Source: an uncultured Raoultella sp. (GTDB taxonomy: Bacteria > Pseudomonadota > Gammaproteobacteria > Enterobacterales > Enterobacteriaceae). From it: a stretch of 41,254 nucleotides of DNA. Of this stretch, positions 1 through 7,772 are shown piece after piece. The DNA lies in the NCBI GenBank assembly GCA_900759445.1, contig CAAEVH010000066.1, positions 1 through 41,254 on the forward strand. The letters are read 5' to 3'. Made by a program: the position numbers and the translations under genes. Under the pieces are notes generated by a model. It saw only the letters and a list, made by a program, of their open reading frames with translations, ran no database searches and was not told the DNA's origin. Each line of letters opens with the position of its first letter. Positions within the stretch are counted from its first letter, which is position 1.

Positions 1-328
1 AAGGTGCATGCCGAGGGGCGGTTGGCCTCGTAAAAAGCCGCAAAAAAATAGTCGCAAACGACGAAAACTACGCTTTAGCAGCTTAATAACCTGCTAAGAG
101 CCCTCTCTCCCTAGCTTCCGCTCTTAAGACGGGGAATAAAGAGAGGTCAAACCCAAAAGAGATCGCGTGGAAGCCCTGCCTGGGGTTGAAGCGTTAAAAC
201 TAATCAGGCTAGTTTGTCAGTGGCGTGTCCGTCCGCAGCTGGCCAGCGAATGTAAAGACTGGACTAAGCATGTAGTGCCGAGGATGTAGGAATTTCGGAC
301 GCGGGTTCAACTCCCGCCAGCTCCACCA
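1..328 (+). ncRNA. ssrA: tmRNA (5' end outside the window)
   Basis: The sequence matches enterobacterial tmRNA from about base 38 of the roughly 363-nt RNA to the 3' CCA at 326-328. It carries the tag reading frame at 54-83, the pseudoknot region, and the tRNA-like end with the T-arm GGTTCAA. tmRNA with SmpB rescues stalled ribosomes and tags the unfinished protein for proteolysis. The prophage uses its 3' end as attachment site, and the att core regenerates the tRNA-like end exactly, so the gene should still work. Confidence 0.97.
54..89 (+). other. tmRNA tag-peptide reading frame
   Basis: Codons from GCA at 54 encode ANDENYALAA, followed by two stop codons TAA TAA (84-89). This is the classical degradation tag added to proteins released from stalled ribosomes and recognised by ClpXP and ClpAP through its C-terminal LAA. 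Confidence 0.95.
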
Positions 329-330
329 AA
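284..330 (+). repeat. attL core (left prophage boundary)
   Basis: The 47 bases from ATGTAGGAATTTCGG to CCACCAAA are identical to 35822-35868. The bases just outside differ on both sides (G283 versus T35821, T331 versus A35869), which fixes the repeat limits. The core covers the T-arm, acceptor stem and CCA of tmRNA, a common target of tyrosine integrases. Confidence 0.95.
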
Positions 331-338
331 TAAAACAA

Positions 339-367
339 GGGGTTACGTGAAAGCGTAGCCCCTTTTT
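339..367 (+). terminator. Phage-supplied terminator for ssrA
   Basis: GGGGTTACG (339-347) pairs with CGTAGCCCC (354-362), with one G-T wobble, across a 6-nt loop, and is followed by TTTTT. It lies inside the prophage 11 nt after the tmRNA CCA, so it replaces the host terminator that integration moved to 35913-35945. Confidence 0.8.
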
Positions 368-376
368 GTTTGGCTG

Positions 377-395
377 TGGCGGCAAAATGGCGGCA
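377..395 (+). promoter_or_regulatory. Paired TGGCGGCA repeats, candidate integrase arm sites (left)
   Basis: TGGCGGCA occurs at 377-384 and again at 388-395, an 11-bp spacing. The same pair with the same spacing occurs 95 bp from the att core at the other prophage end (35709-35727). Short direct repeats flanking the core on both arms are typical of integrase arm-type binding sites. This is an inference from position and repetition only. Confidence 0.5.
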
Positions 396-453
396 GCCAA
401 TTTGCCCACCGTTCATTAACGACTTAGCCGTTTATGTAATAGAGGTGATTCAC

Positions 454-936
454 ATGGAAGAAATGCACTTTGTCTACATCAATGCTAATGCACGCATTGG
501 TGCCCATTCGATAAGCAATGTTAGCCACAGCGATCACTACATTCAGGGTATATGCCAATCAGCCCATTCAATAAGGACGTTTCGAAAAGATAGAATACTT
601 AAGGAATGCACATCTGCTGATGAAGCAGAGCAAGCCTGCCAATCCCTTTTACCTGAAAATTACATCCATCTAACCAAGGAAGCTAAGCCCAAAGCCCTCA
701 CTTTTGATGTTTGCTTTACAGGGTTCAAAAAAGCGGATAAAGAACGTTTGATTGACGTTGCCGGGACACATAATCTTACGGTTAGAAGTTCAGTCACTCA
801 AAATCTGCAAATGCTCTGCTGCGGATACAATGCAGGACCAACTAAAGTAAATGCTGCTCGCATGAAAGGTACTGTCATCATTGATGAGGCAGGTTTTATG
901 CATTTTCTTGAAACAGGCGAGATCCCAGACGAATAA
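454..936 (+). CDS. BRCT-domain accessory protein with WYL-like N-terminus
   Basis: The 160-residue protein starts at ATG 454 behind AGAGGTG; an upstream in-frame ATG lacks a good ribosome site. Residues about 82-155 read as a BRCT domain (VCFTGF near the start, then a conserved hydrophobic core ending in EAGFMHFLETG), as in NAD-dependent DNA ligases. Residues about 29-49 (YIQGICQ...RTFRKDRI) resemble the conserved end of WYL ligand-sensing domains. It faces the late operon convergently, between ogr and attL, where P2-like phages carry extra genes. It is probably a DNA-damage or regulatory accessory gene; the actual role is unknown. Confidence 0.65.
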   Translation: MEEMHFVYINANARIGAHSISNVSHSDHYIQGICQSAHSIRTFRKDRILKECTSADEAEQACQSLLPENYIHLTKEAKPKALTFDVCFTGFKKADKERLIDVAGTHNLTVRSSVTQNLQMLCCGYNAGPTKVNAARMKGTVIIDEAGFMHFLETGEIPDE

Positions 937-958
937 AAACCCGCCGTAGCAGGTTCTT
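931..958. terminator. Weak bidirectional terminator between the BRCT gene and ogr
   Basis: AACC (938-941) pairs with GGTT (952-955) with an inner G-C pair. A-rich sequence lies on one side and TTCTTTC on the other, so leftward transcripts end in GGGTTTTTATT. The stem is short, but it sits exactly between two convergent genes. Confidence 0.4.
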
Positions 959-961
959 TCA

Positions 962-1180
962 TTAAAAATTCATATGCCCTTGCCCGCTTGTTGTCGGATG
1001 TGGCGGGGCATTATCAATTACGCCTGGTATCATGATATACCGAACTACGGTTTCATGGGTGATAAACGTGGTGCCGCAATTGATATTTTGGCACTGGCAG
1101 TAACGCTCCTTTGTCTGATCCGTTACGCGAAAACTGCTCCGCGTGTGCGCTGCATGTCCGCATTTAGGGCAATTCATCAT
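962..1180 (-). CDS. ogr: Late-gene transcriptional activator Ogr/Delta family
   Basis: The 72-residue protein has the same length as P2 Ogr. It carries the zinc-binding cysteines Cys4 and Cys7 (MNCPKC) and, 22 residues later, CQCQNINC, followed by the family pattern FITHETVVRYI. Ogr binds TGT-N12-ACA boxes near -55 of late promoters and contacts the RNA polymerase alpha subunit. Three such boxes are found in this prophage. The start at 1180 is preceded by GGAG eight bases upstream. It follows gene D and probably has its own promoter. Confidence 0.92.
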   Translation of the reverse strand: MMNCPKCGHAAHTRSSFRVTDQTKERYCQCQNINCGTTFITHETVVRYIMIPGVIDNAPPHPTTSGQGHMNF

Positions 1181-1216
1181 ATCCGTTTCTCCGCCGCCGT
1201 TACCGAAATCGCATCA

Positions 1217-1246
1217 ATAATACACAATACTAATATTGAGAACCAA
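1217..1246 (-). promoter_or_regulatory. Possible promoter of ogr
   Basis: On the minus strand TTGGTT (1246-1241) is followed after 18 bp by TATTAT (1222-1217), 36 bp before the ogr start codon. It lies right after the stop of gene D. CAATATTGAG-like words repeat around the -35 region. Predicted from consensus only. Confidence 0.4.
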
Positions 1247-2341
1247 TTATTCAATATTGAGATCGTCAATTTTTACTTCCAGTTCGATGCTGGTCATAAA
1301 TCCGCTATCCGGGTTGACCGTGTGCGTTAAGGTGGTGATGGTCCAGCTGGCATCATCAATGGGTTGCTTAAAGCCGGTGACCTTAACGGGCATTTCCGTA
1401 TAGAGATCCGCGCGGCCTTCTGCCAGCTGCAGGGAAAATGACGCTACACCACGCTGCAGCCGCTCCCAGTTCATTTTTGCCGCCCGCTCTGCATTACTTC
1501 GGTTCGCATAGGTCCGGTTCAGAACCAGCACGTTTTCATCCGTCCCGATCAGGTAATCCCCCTGCTTTGCTTCCGGCTCGTTGGGTTTTGTCGTCTTCCG
1601 GCGGCGCTTCACCTTAGCCGTTTCTTTCTTTTCCGGTTCCCGCGTATGCAGCCAGTGAGCAATTACCCCGGTATACGCTCCCCTGTCCGCCAGGCTGAAG
1701 CGATGACTGTCACCGTCCCGGCGGGTAATAGTGATGACCGGCAGCGCTTTACCGCTGGCCGTTTTCCCCTGCCCCTGCCGGATAAACAGCAGGTTACTAT
1801 CCTTGACCGAAGCAATCGCGCCATACTGCCGCGCCAGCTTCATCAAAAAGCTGGCGTCGCTTTCGTTGGTCTGGTCCAGGTGATCCAGCGCCTGCTCCGC
1901 TACATCGTTGCCGATAGAAACCTTCAGGCTGTGCCGCGTAGCAATCTCCTTCACCACCTCGCCCACCGTCGTTTTGTGCCAGGACTTTTCACGCCGTACA
2001 TTTAGCGTTTCCCTGAAGTCTGCGCTACGGGCACGAATTGTCAGTCTGTCCGGGCTGCCGCTGTGCTCTATCTCATCAACGGTAAAATTCCCTTTTGAAA
2101 ACAGCGGATCGCCTTTCCACCCCAACGCCAGAGAAATCACCGCGCCACGACGCGGCATAATCACCAGGCCGTCGGCGTCGTCCAACTCCAGATCGAGCTG
2201 GTCGGCTTCAAATCCGCGGTTGTCTGTCAACGTCATACTCAGCAGGCGCTTATCCAGCGTCTGCGTGGCGTCCTTACCTTCAATCACGATGCGAAAGGCA
2301 GGAGTCTTGCTGAGGTTGAGTAAATCCGTCATCTCGCTCAC
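1247..2341 (-). CDS. D: Tail protein gpD (baseplate hub)
   Basis: The 364-residue protein matches P2 gpD (late control protein D family, usually about 380 residues), which forms the gp27-like hub of the contractile tail. The protein starts with GTG at 2341, overlapping the TGA of U, and a strong AGGAGGG lies upstream. An internal ATG at 2332 is the alternative. A basic Lys/Arg-rich stretch lies near residues 230-245. It is the last structural gene of the FI operon. Confidence 0.9.
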   Translation of the reverse strand: MSEMTDLLNLSKTPAFRIVIEGKDATQTLDKRLLSMTLTDNRGFEADQLDLELDDADGLVIMPRRGAVISLALGWKGDPLFSKGNFTVDEIEHSGSPDRLTIRARSADFRETLNVRREKSWHKTTVGEVVKEIATRHSLKVSIGNDVAEQALDHLDQTNESDASFLMKLARQYGAIASVKDSNLLFIRQGQGKTASGKALPVITITRRDGDSHRFSLADRGAYTGVIAHWLHTREPEKKETAKVKRRRKTTKPNEPEAKQGDYLIGTDENVLVLNRTYANRSNAERAAKMNWERLQRGVASFSLQLAEGRADLYTEMPVKVTGFKQPIDDASWTITTLTHTVNPDSGFMTSIELEVKIDDLNIE

Positions 2342-2823
2342 TGAAGTAACCCTCCTACCGTGCTTCTGATATTCCCTACCGCTGCCGCTGCGGAGTCCTG
2401 CAGGCTGCTAAGCTGGTCACTCAGGCTGCCGAACATTTCGGACAGCGACTCATCAACACGTTTCAGCCCCAGCGAAAACTCTATTTTTCTCGCTTCACCG
2501 CTGGCGAAAAACTCCGTTTTTGTCTGGCTCAGGTTTTCAATCACGTACATACCGTAGATGGTCCCGCCGCCCTCGATCAGCGGCCAGGCCTTTCCCTGCT
2601 CCGCCATCAGCTCCAGCGCCAGCAGCGACAACCTGCCGCCGGTCACTTCCGGCATGAGGACGCCGGAGAGCGTCAGCTGATCGTTATCTGGCCCCAAAAA
2701 TTGCGTTGTCGGACGGCGATTAACGCGGTTGTTGGTCACGTGCCGCCAGTTCCGCTGATACTGCAGTTGCTGATAGGGAACCGTGCGCAGCTGAAACACA
2801 AACAGGCCCAGGACCATCATCAT
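2338..2823 (-). CDS. U: Tail protein gpU
   Basis: The 161 residues match P2 gpU (about 159 residues), with the family start MFVF-like and the motif RRPTTQFLGPDNDQLTLSG. gpU is involved in tail completion next to the tape measure. The start overlaps the T stop and the end overlaps the D start, as expected in a translationally coupled tail operon. Confidence 0.9.
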   Translation of the reverse strand: MMMVLGLFVFQLRTVPYQQLQYQRNWRHVTNNRVNRRPTTQFLGPDNDQLTLSGVLMPEVTGGRLSLLALELMAEQGKAWPLIEGGGTIYGMYVIENLSQTKTEFFASGEARKIEFSLGLKRVDESLSEMFGSLSDQLSSLQDSAAAAVGNIRSTVGGLLQ

Positions 2824-5447
2824 GAATCGTACCCCCCTTGATCGCTGAAATTGCTGCGGGCCTTAGCCCTCATGCGGCGCTCACGCTCATCGAGCTGTCG
2901 CGCAACCTCCCGCGCAATATCCTGCGGACTCTGCCCTGGTTGCGCCTGGATAATAATTTGTGCCTGGGTTTCAAACTGGAATACCGGCCGCGTGCCTGCC
3001 GGTTTTTCTGCGGCCGGGCGATAGGAGGCTGCCGGCAGGCTCATTGGATGAAGCGGCGCAGCCTCTGCAGGCATAGCTCCCCCCATCATTCCGGCGACGA
3101 CTGACGCCAGCGCTGCCGTCCTCCGGCGACTGGTCACATAGGCCGGACCGTTAATCAGCTCCGGGCCATTCTCGCCAGCAATGCCCACCTGCCCGCGTGG
3201 AATATAGCCGCCGCTGTCATACATCCCCGCGAAAAATCCACCTGCGCCTTTTTGCTGGGGTGCGCCTGGCGTTTTGTCTCCGCCGGTTATCCAGTCCGGC
3301 AGGTAGCTTTTCACCGATGCCAGCTTGCTCTTGAGCGTTTCCCACTTCTCATTGATACCGCTCAGGATGCCGTCAATGATCGCGCCGCCCACTGCTTTAA
3401 ACTTCGCGGGCAGCGCTGCAACATCACTCAGAATTTCATCCCATTTGCTGCTGATGGTCTGCTTAATCACAGCCCATACCCTGGATACCCCGGATGAGAT
3501 GGTATCCCACATTGCTTTGAATTTTGGCCCCAGCGTTTCCCAGTTCTGCCAGATATAAATGGCCCCCATCGCAATCAGGCCAATTATCGCCAGAATGGGG
3601 TTAGCCATCATCAACCTGCCCAGCCACAGGATCGCCTGGCCCGCACCGCCGATGACTTTTGTGACCAGACCAAACACAGAAGCAAATTTAAGTTGGAGGA
3701 TGCCAGCACTTACCCGCACTACCGCCATCGGTCCCAGAATAGATGCCAGAGCCAGTGACGCCACACCTGCAGCTGTCGCAACGACGGCAAACACCGCCGC
3801 AATCTTAAACAGCGCCGCCGTCAATTGCGGATGCCTCTTAACAAAACCATCCAGCGCGGACGCCAGATTACCCAGCCAGTCCGCAATATTTTTCAGTACC
3901 GGCGCGACGGTTTCACCGATGCTCGCCATGGCGTTGGTAAAGGAGCCGCCAGCGGCCTCCCATTTGTTGCCCAGGGTATTAAGGGACGCCTCGACGCGCT
4001 CGCGCAGGGTTGCCTGATTCTCCAGTTTTGCGACTGTTTCACGGTAGCCCGCCATACCTTTTGACATCATGGTATTCAGCGCTTTTAGCACCTCGTTATC
4101 ATTACCAAACAGGGCTTTCTGCGTCGCAAGTTTTGTTTCATCATTTAATTTTTCAAGCTTTTCCAACTGCGCGTACATCTTTTCCAGGCCGCCAAACCCG
4201 CCTTTCCCGTCGGAAAAATCAAACTTGATACCTTTGCCTTTCAGCCCGTCGTTTACGCCCTTAATATTTTTGGCATCCAGCGTGGCCTGAAAAATTTTAC
4301 GGTAGGCATTACCCGCTGACTCTCCGGCCATACCCGCTTGATCGGCCATGACGAGAAGCGGACTAAAGGTTTTCGCAGCATCCAGGCCCTTCTGCTTGAT
4401 AATGTCCATAGCGCTGCTGATATTTGCAAAACCCTGCAGCATATTACCGGGGTCAACGCCCGCGTAATAACCCCGCTGGATAACATCCATCAGGCTCATC
4501 ATGTCCTTTTCGGTGGTCTGCGTGGCGTCCTGCAATTTCGCGGCAAACTCTGCGGCATCCGTCGGTGCCATTTGCAGTTGCACGCCGAGATACGCCGCCG
4601 ACTCCCCCAGCCCGCCCAGGATGACCTGCGCAGACATACCCTGACGGCGTAACATGGTCATCATGTTTTGAAAGTCTGCCGTGGTGCCGGGCAGCCGGTC
4701 ACCCAGGGCGATCGCCAGCTTGTTTAGCTTCTCAAACTCCGGCGCCACCTTACCACCCGGCCCCATCATAGAGCCTGCCAGCTGGTTAGCCGCGTTCTCT
4801 GATTCCGAGTAGGCGCGAATGGGCGCCAGCAACGTCGCGCCCGTTGTCACCCCGGCCGCCATCATCCCGGCCCCGTTCCCCGCCAGGCTGTTACGCACGT
4901 CGCGCATCTTGTCCGCTTTGGCCCTGACCGCATTCAGCTTGCGCTGGCGCTCGCCCACGTCCCGCAAGCGTCGCTTCTGCTCTGCCAGCTGCTTGTTATA
5001 GCGATCCGTTTCGCGGGTAATGCGGGCTGTTTCACGGGCACCGCCGCCCGCAGAGATGCCGAGGCGGTACAGCTCCGCCCTGGCTGCCGCCATCTGCCGC
5101 GTTTCCTGCCCCTGCTTTTGCTCCAGACGTGACACAGCCCGCCATTGCGTTTCAAGCGCCGCCGTCTGCTTCTTCGTGGGGGATTCAAGGGCTGACATTT
5201 CGCGGGTCATCATCTGCGCACGCAGCCGCGCCTGATCCAGTTCGTTACTGGTCCGGCTCAGGCTCTGTGACAGCTGATCGAAGGATTTTAACTGGCCCCC
5301 CGCATCGTTCAGCCGTTTCAGCTGTTCGCGGGTCTGCCGGACGGCGGAGGCCAGCTCCTTAGAGCCAGCCTGCGCAACTTTTAAAGGGCGGGTGAGTTTA
5401 TCAACCGCATTCAGAACTACCTGCAGACGCAGGTTTTTATCACTCAT
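2820..5447 (-). CDS. T: Tail tape measure protein gpT
   Basis: The 875 residues are slightly longer than P2 gpT (about 815). The first roughly 200 residues are charged heptad-like coiled coil. Hydrophobic stretches suitable for membrane passage lie in the middle (around AALFKIAAVFAVVATAA and MANPILAIIGLIAMGAIYIW). The C-terminus is polar and proline-rich. The gene sits after E/E' as in P2 and sets tail length. Its start overlaps the E' stop by a few bases. Confidence 0.93.
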   Translation of the reverse strand: MSDKNLRLQVVLNAVDKLTRPLKVAQAGSKELASAVRQTREQLKRLNDAGGQLKSFDQLSQSLSRTSNELDQARLRAQMMTREMSALESPTKKQTAALETQWRAVSRLEQKQGQETRQMAAARAELYRLGISAGGGARETARITRETDRYNKQLAEQKRRLRDVGERQRKLNAVRAKADKMRDVRNSLAGNGAGMMAAGVTTGATLLAPIRAYSESENAANQLAGSMMGPGGKVAPEFEKLNKLAIALGDRLPGTTADFQNMMTMLRRQGMSAQVILGGLGESAAYLGVQLQMAPTDAAEFAAKLQDATQTTEKDMMSLMDVIQRGYYAGVDPGNMLQGFANISSAMDIIKQKGLDAAKTFSPLLVMADQAGMAGESAGNAYRKIFQATLDAKNIKGVNDGLKGKGIKFDFSDGKGGFGGLEKMYAQLEKLEKLNDETKLATQKALFGNDNEVLKALNTMMSKGMAGYRETVAKLENQATLRERVEASLNTLGNKWEAAGGSFTNAMASIGETVAPVLKNIADWLGNLASALDGFVKRHPQLTAALFKIAAVFAVVATAAGVASLALASILGPMAVVRVSAGILQLKFASVFGLVTKVIGGAGQAILWLGRLMMANPILAIIGLIAMGAIYIWQNWETLGPKFKAMWDTISSGVSRVWAVIKQTISSKWDEILSDVAALPAKFKAVGGAIIDGILSGINEKWETLKSKLASVKSYLPDWITGGDKTPGAPQQKGAGGFFAGMYDSGGYIPRGQVGIAGENGPELINGPAYVTSRRRTAALASVVAGMMGGAMPAEAAPLHPMSLPAASYRPAAEKPAGTRPVFQFETQAQIIIQAQPGQSPQDIAREVARQLDERERRMRAKARSNFSDQGGYDS

Positions 5448-5873
5448 CGCTGGCCCCGCTTCGCATTATCGCTCTGTGCCGCCACTCCAGCACTTCTGTA
5501 AGCGGCATAACGTCAGTGACGGACGGCGGCCAGTGAAAGATCGTGGCGATATCCGCCACCAGGTCATCAACCGTCAGGCTGTCGGCAAATCGGCAAGCGC
5601 CGACTTCGGCAACAAAAAAAGGACCACCTCGATCGACATTGCGGCAAGGTCTGCCGGGTCGAGGTCGGCCATTTCCTGCGGGGTCAACGTCGGTGTGGAG
5701 ATGCGGGGGATCACGGTCATCATAGAGGCCACGTCCATCTCCATCACCGCCTGCAGTCGCGTGCCGCGCAGTGCGCCAGATTGCGGTTTACGCAGCACAA
5801 TTTCCGTAATCGTTGTATCACCGCGCGTGATCGGGCTATCCAGCTTCACCGTTGCTACTGTTTTCTCACTCAT
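5440..5873 (-). CDS. E: Tail assembly protein E and its -1 frameshift product E+E'
   Basis: The zero frame gives E, 99 residues ending at 5574. Slippage of -1 at T-TTT-TTG (5619-5613) opens a second frame that continues about 57 codons to a TGA at 5442-5440. It contains the E' family motif ATIFHWPPSVTDVMPL and ends with EVLEWRHRAIMRSG. The predicted fusion of about 144 residues compares with 142 for P2 E+E'. In P2 and lambda (G/GT) the pair acts as chaperone for the tape measure protein. Both proteins should be annotated. Confidence 0.9.
5613..5619 (-). promoter_or_regulatory. Programmed -1 ribosomal frameshift site
   Basis: The heptamer T-TTT-TTG, read in the E frame as CTT TTT TTG, is identical to the P2 slippery sequence. 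Re-pairing one base back puts ribosomes in the E' frame, which is open until it overlaps the tape measure start. Confidence 0.88.
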
Positions 5874-5925
5874 GTTCTTTTCCTGTTATGGGGTGGCTGG
5901 CGCGGCTTCCCGTGCCAGTGCTGCA

Positions 5926-6441
5926 TTAAAGGCCGATGGCGTTGCGGTGCTCTTCCATCAGATCAACGCCATCAACAATTTCAATCATGTTGATCACATC
6001 GACCTCATAGAGCACTTCGCCGTTAATGGTCAGCTTCGCATAGCTGTTAACGCTGCTGACTTTGGTGGTGTTGCTCTCGCCGGTTTTCCACTCGCCGGAA
6101 TCCACCTCTTTGTGGCGTCCGCGTACAACCAGCTCAACGGCCTGCACCTCGCCGGTGTCATCGCGCTGGATAGAGCCGGTGAAGCGCATCTGCACCCCGT
6201 CAACCGTGGCTTTACCCATCTGTTTAAACAGCAGCGCCTCAGTACCGCCGATGGTCATTTCCGTATCCAGTGCGCCATCATCCAGCCCCAGATCGATACC
6301 GACGGAACCGGGCATGCCGCCGCCGCGATAGTTCTCAAGCTTGCGGGAAAACTTCGGCAGGGTGACGGATTCTGCAATGCCCATCCAGCTGTTACCGGCG
6401 TTGAAGATGTTCAGGTGTTTTAGCTTACGTGGTAAGGCCAT
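5926..6441 (-). CDS. FII: Major tail tube protein gpFII
   Basis: The 171 residues correspond to P2 FII (172). The N-terminus MALPRKLKHLNIFNAGNSW is the family signature. FII polymerises into the inner tube of the contractile tail inside the FI sheath. The start lies 10 bp after the FI stop with an AGGGGGA ribosome site. Confidence 0.95.
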   Translation of the reverse strand: MALPRKLKHLNIFNAGNSWMGIAESVTLPKFSRKLENYRGGGMPGSVGIDLGLDDGALDTEMTIGGTEALLFKQMGKATVDGVQMRFTGSIQRDDTGEVQAVELVVRGRHKEVDSGEWKTGESNTTKVSSVNSYAKLTINGEVLYEVDVINMIEIVDGVDLMEEHRNAIGL

Positions 6442-6450
6442 GGGTCCCCC

Positions 6451-7623
6451 TTATGCGCTTACGCGGGTGGTGAAATCCACCAGGTAACGGTCAGTGATGC
6501 GCTGGCGCAGCATCAGGTTTTCCAGTGGCGGCACTGGCGTGTAATCGTAATCGATCCAGAGCTTCCCGGCCTTCAGGGTGTATTTGTCGTTAACGCTGTC
6601 ATCAATCCAGCAATCACCGCCGATGAGGTAGCCCTGATTCACCAGGCTGCGCATTTTGGCGCGGATACCTTCGATAATGTCGCGGGCCAGCGACGGGTTA
6701 AGCGGCATATCCACCGCCCACATATGGCCCTCGGCCATGGTGTCAGCCAGCACCTGCGCGGTGCGGGTGTAGTTCTCAAACTGGAAGAGCGGGTCATCAC
6801 TCAGGCAGCGGGAACCCCAGAAGCGGAAACCATCCTTGCGGATCAAGGTGGTGACGTCGTTCTGGTTCAGCAGTCCGGCATCGGTTGCCGGGTCCTGCAG
6901 ATCCCAGAACACATCCGCAGATAAGCCGGTTACGCCGTTGACGCCCACGTTAGACAGGGTTTTGTGCCAGCCGGTTTGCTCGTCGATTTTGGCGCGCAGG
7001 CCAAGGGCGCGGGCGGTGGCGTAGGCGGTCGCATCCGCCTGCAGCACCGTGTCAAAGTTGATGAAGTCAGGCCAGATCAGCATCCCTTCACGCTGACTGA
7101 AGTTGTCGCGGTAGGCGATCGCATCCTCCACCGTCTTACAGCCGTACGCGGACATATAGGCAAAGGCCCGCAGGCTCTGCGCCACGCTCAGCAGCTCAGT
7201 GGATACGGCCTGCGTATCATGCCCCGGCACGCCGAGAATGCGCGGCTTCACGCCCAGCTGCGACTGCGCCGAAAGCAGCGCCTTCATGCCAGTTTTCTTG
7301 CCATCGGCGGTCACGCCGCCGATGATGTTTGCGGTGGTTTCCGCTTCGGTTTCGCCCTGGGCAACACGCACCACTACGGTGACGGGTTTTGCCTGGTCTG
7401 CGATCGCGTCCAGTGAGCGGGCCAGCGTGCCGGACTCGCCCGCTTTGCCGCTGGCGGTCAGTACATCGGTAAGCAGTACCGGCTTATTGAGCGGGAACAC
7501 GGAGGCATCGGCATCATCGCCGGTGCACACCATGCCCACGATCGCCGTACTTACCGTCGTGATAGAGCGGGTGCCGTCGTTAACTTCTACAACGCGCACG
7601 CCGTGGTGGTAGTCTTGCGCCAT
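6451..7623 (-). CDS. FI: Major tail sheath protein gpFI
   Basis: The 390 residues correspond to P2 FI (396). The N-terminal pattern [19 protein letters not shown] and the C-terminal strand with [17 protein letters not shown] are characteristic of the sheath family. It forms the contractile outer layer of the tail. The start follows AGGAGA, and it is the first gene of the PF operon (FI-FII-E/E'-T-U-D), with an Ogr box 70 bp upstream. Confidence 0.95.
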   Translation of the reverse strand: MAQDYHHGVRVVEVNDGTRSITTVSTAIVGMVCTGDDADASVFPLNKPVLLTDVLTASGKAGESGTLARSLDAIADQAKPVTVVVRVAQGETEAETTANIIGGVTADGKKTGMKALLSAQSQLGVKPRILGVPGHDTQAVSTELLSVAQSLRAFAYMSAYGCKTVEDAIAYRDNFSQREGMLIWPDFINFDTVLQADATAYATARALGLRAKIDEQTGWHKTLSNVGVNGVTGLSADVFWDLQDPATDAGLLNQNDVTTLIRKDGFRFWGSRCLSDDPLFQFENYTRTAQVLADTMAEGHMWAVDMPLNPSLARDIIEGIRAKMRSLVNQGYLIGGDCWIDDSVNDKYTLKAGKLWIDYDYTPVPPLENLMLRQRITDRYLVDFTTRVSA

Positions 7624-7693
7624 GGAATGAATCTCCTGTTTAGGGGTTCACCCATGGTATGGAAATCACTCACCGCAAGCCGTTGATGCCCGT

Positions 7694-7711
7694 TGTACAG
7701 TGGTTGATACA
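7694..7711 (-). promoter_or_regulatory. Ogr box of late promoter PF
   Basis: TGT-N12-ACA, flanked by T and A to give TTGT...ACAA. Its centre near 7702 lies about 55 bp before a start point around 7647, which leaves a leader of roughly 24 nt to the FI start. Ogr-type activators bind this dyad. Confidence 0.85.
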
Positions 7712-7722
7712 ACCGCAGGGAG

Positions 7723-7745
7723 AAAAAAAGCCCCGTTACGGGGCT
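7723..7745 (-). terminator. Terminator after the fibre operon
   Basis: On the minus strand the perfect hairpin GCCCCG-TAA-CGGGGC is followed by TTTTTTT. It ends the V-to-fibre transcript just before the FI promoter. Confidence 0.9.
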
Positions 7746-7772
7746 GATTGGGTCAGTGATTTGACTGGCGAT

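Noticed and set aside
209..409. Minus-strand 66-codon ORF over the tmRNA end (contains SWRELNPRPKFLH)
   Set aside because: It is antisense to the tmRNA T-arm; the same peptide recurs at attR only because the att core is repeated. It is a well-known false ORF.
5392..6423. Rightward 343-codon ORF
   Set aside because: It covers the opposite strand of E and FII, both secure; base composition gives long shadow frames here.
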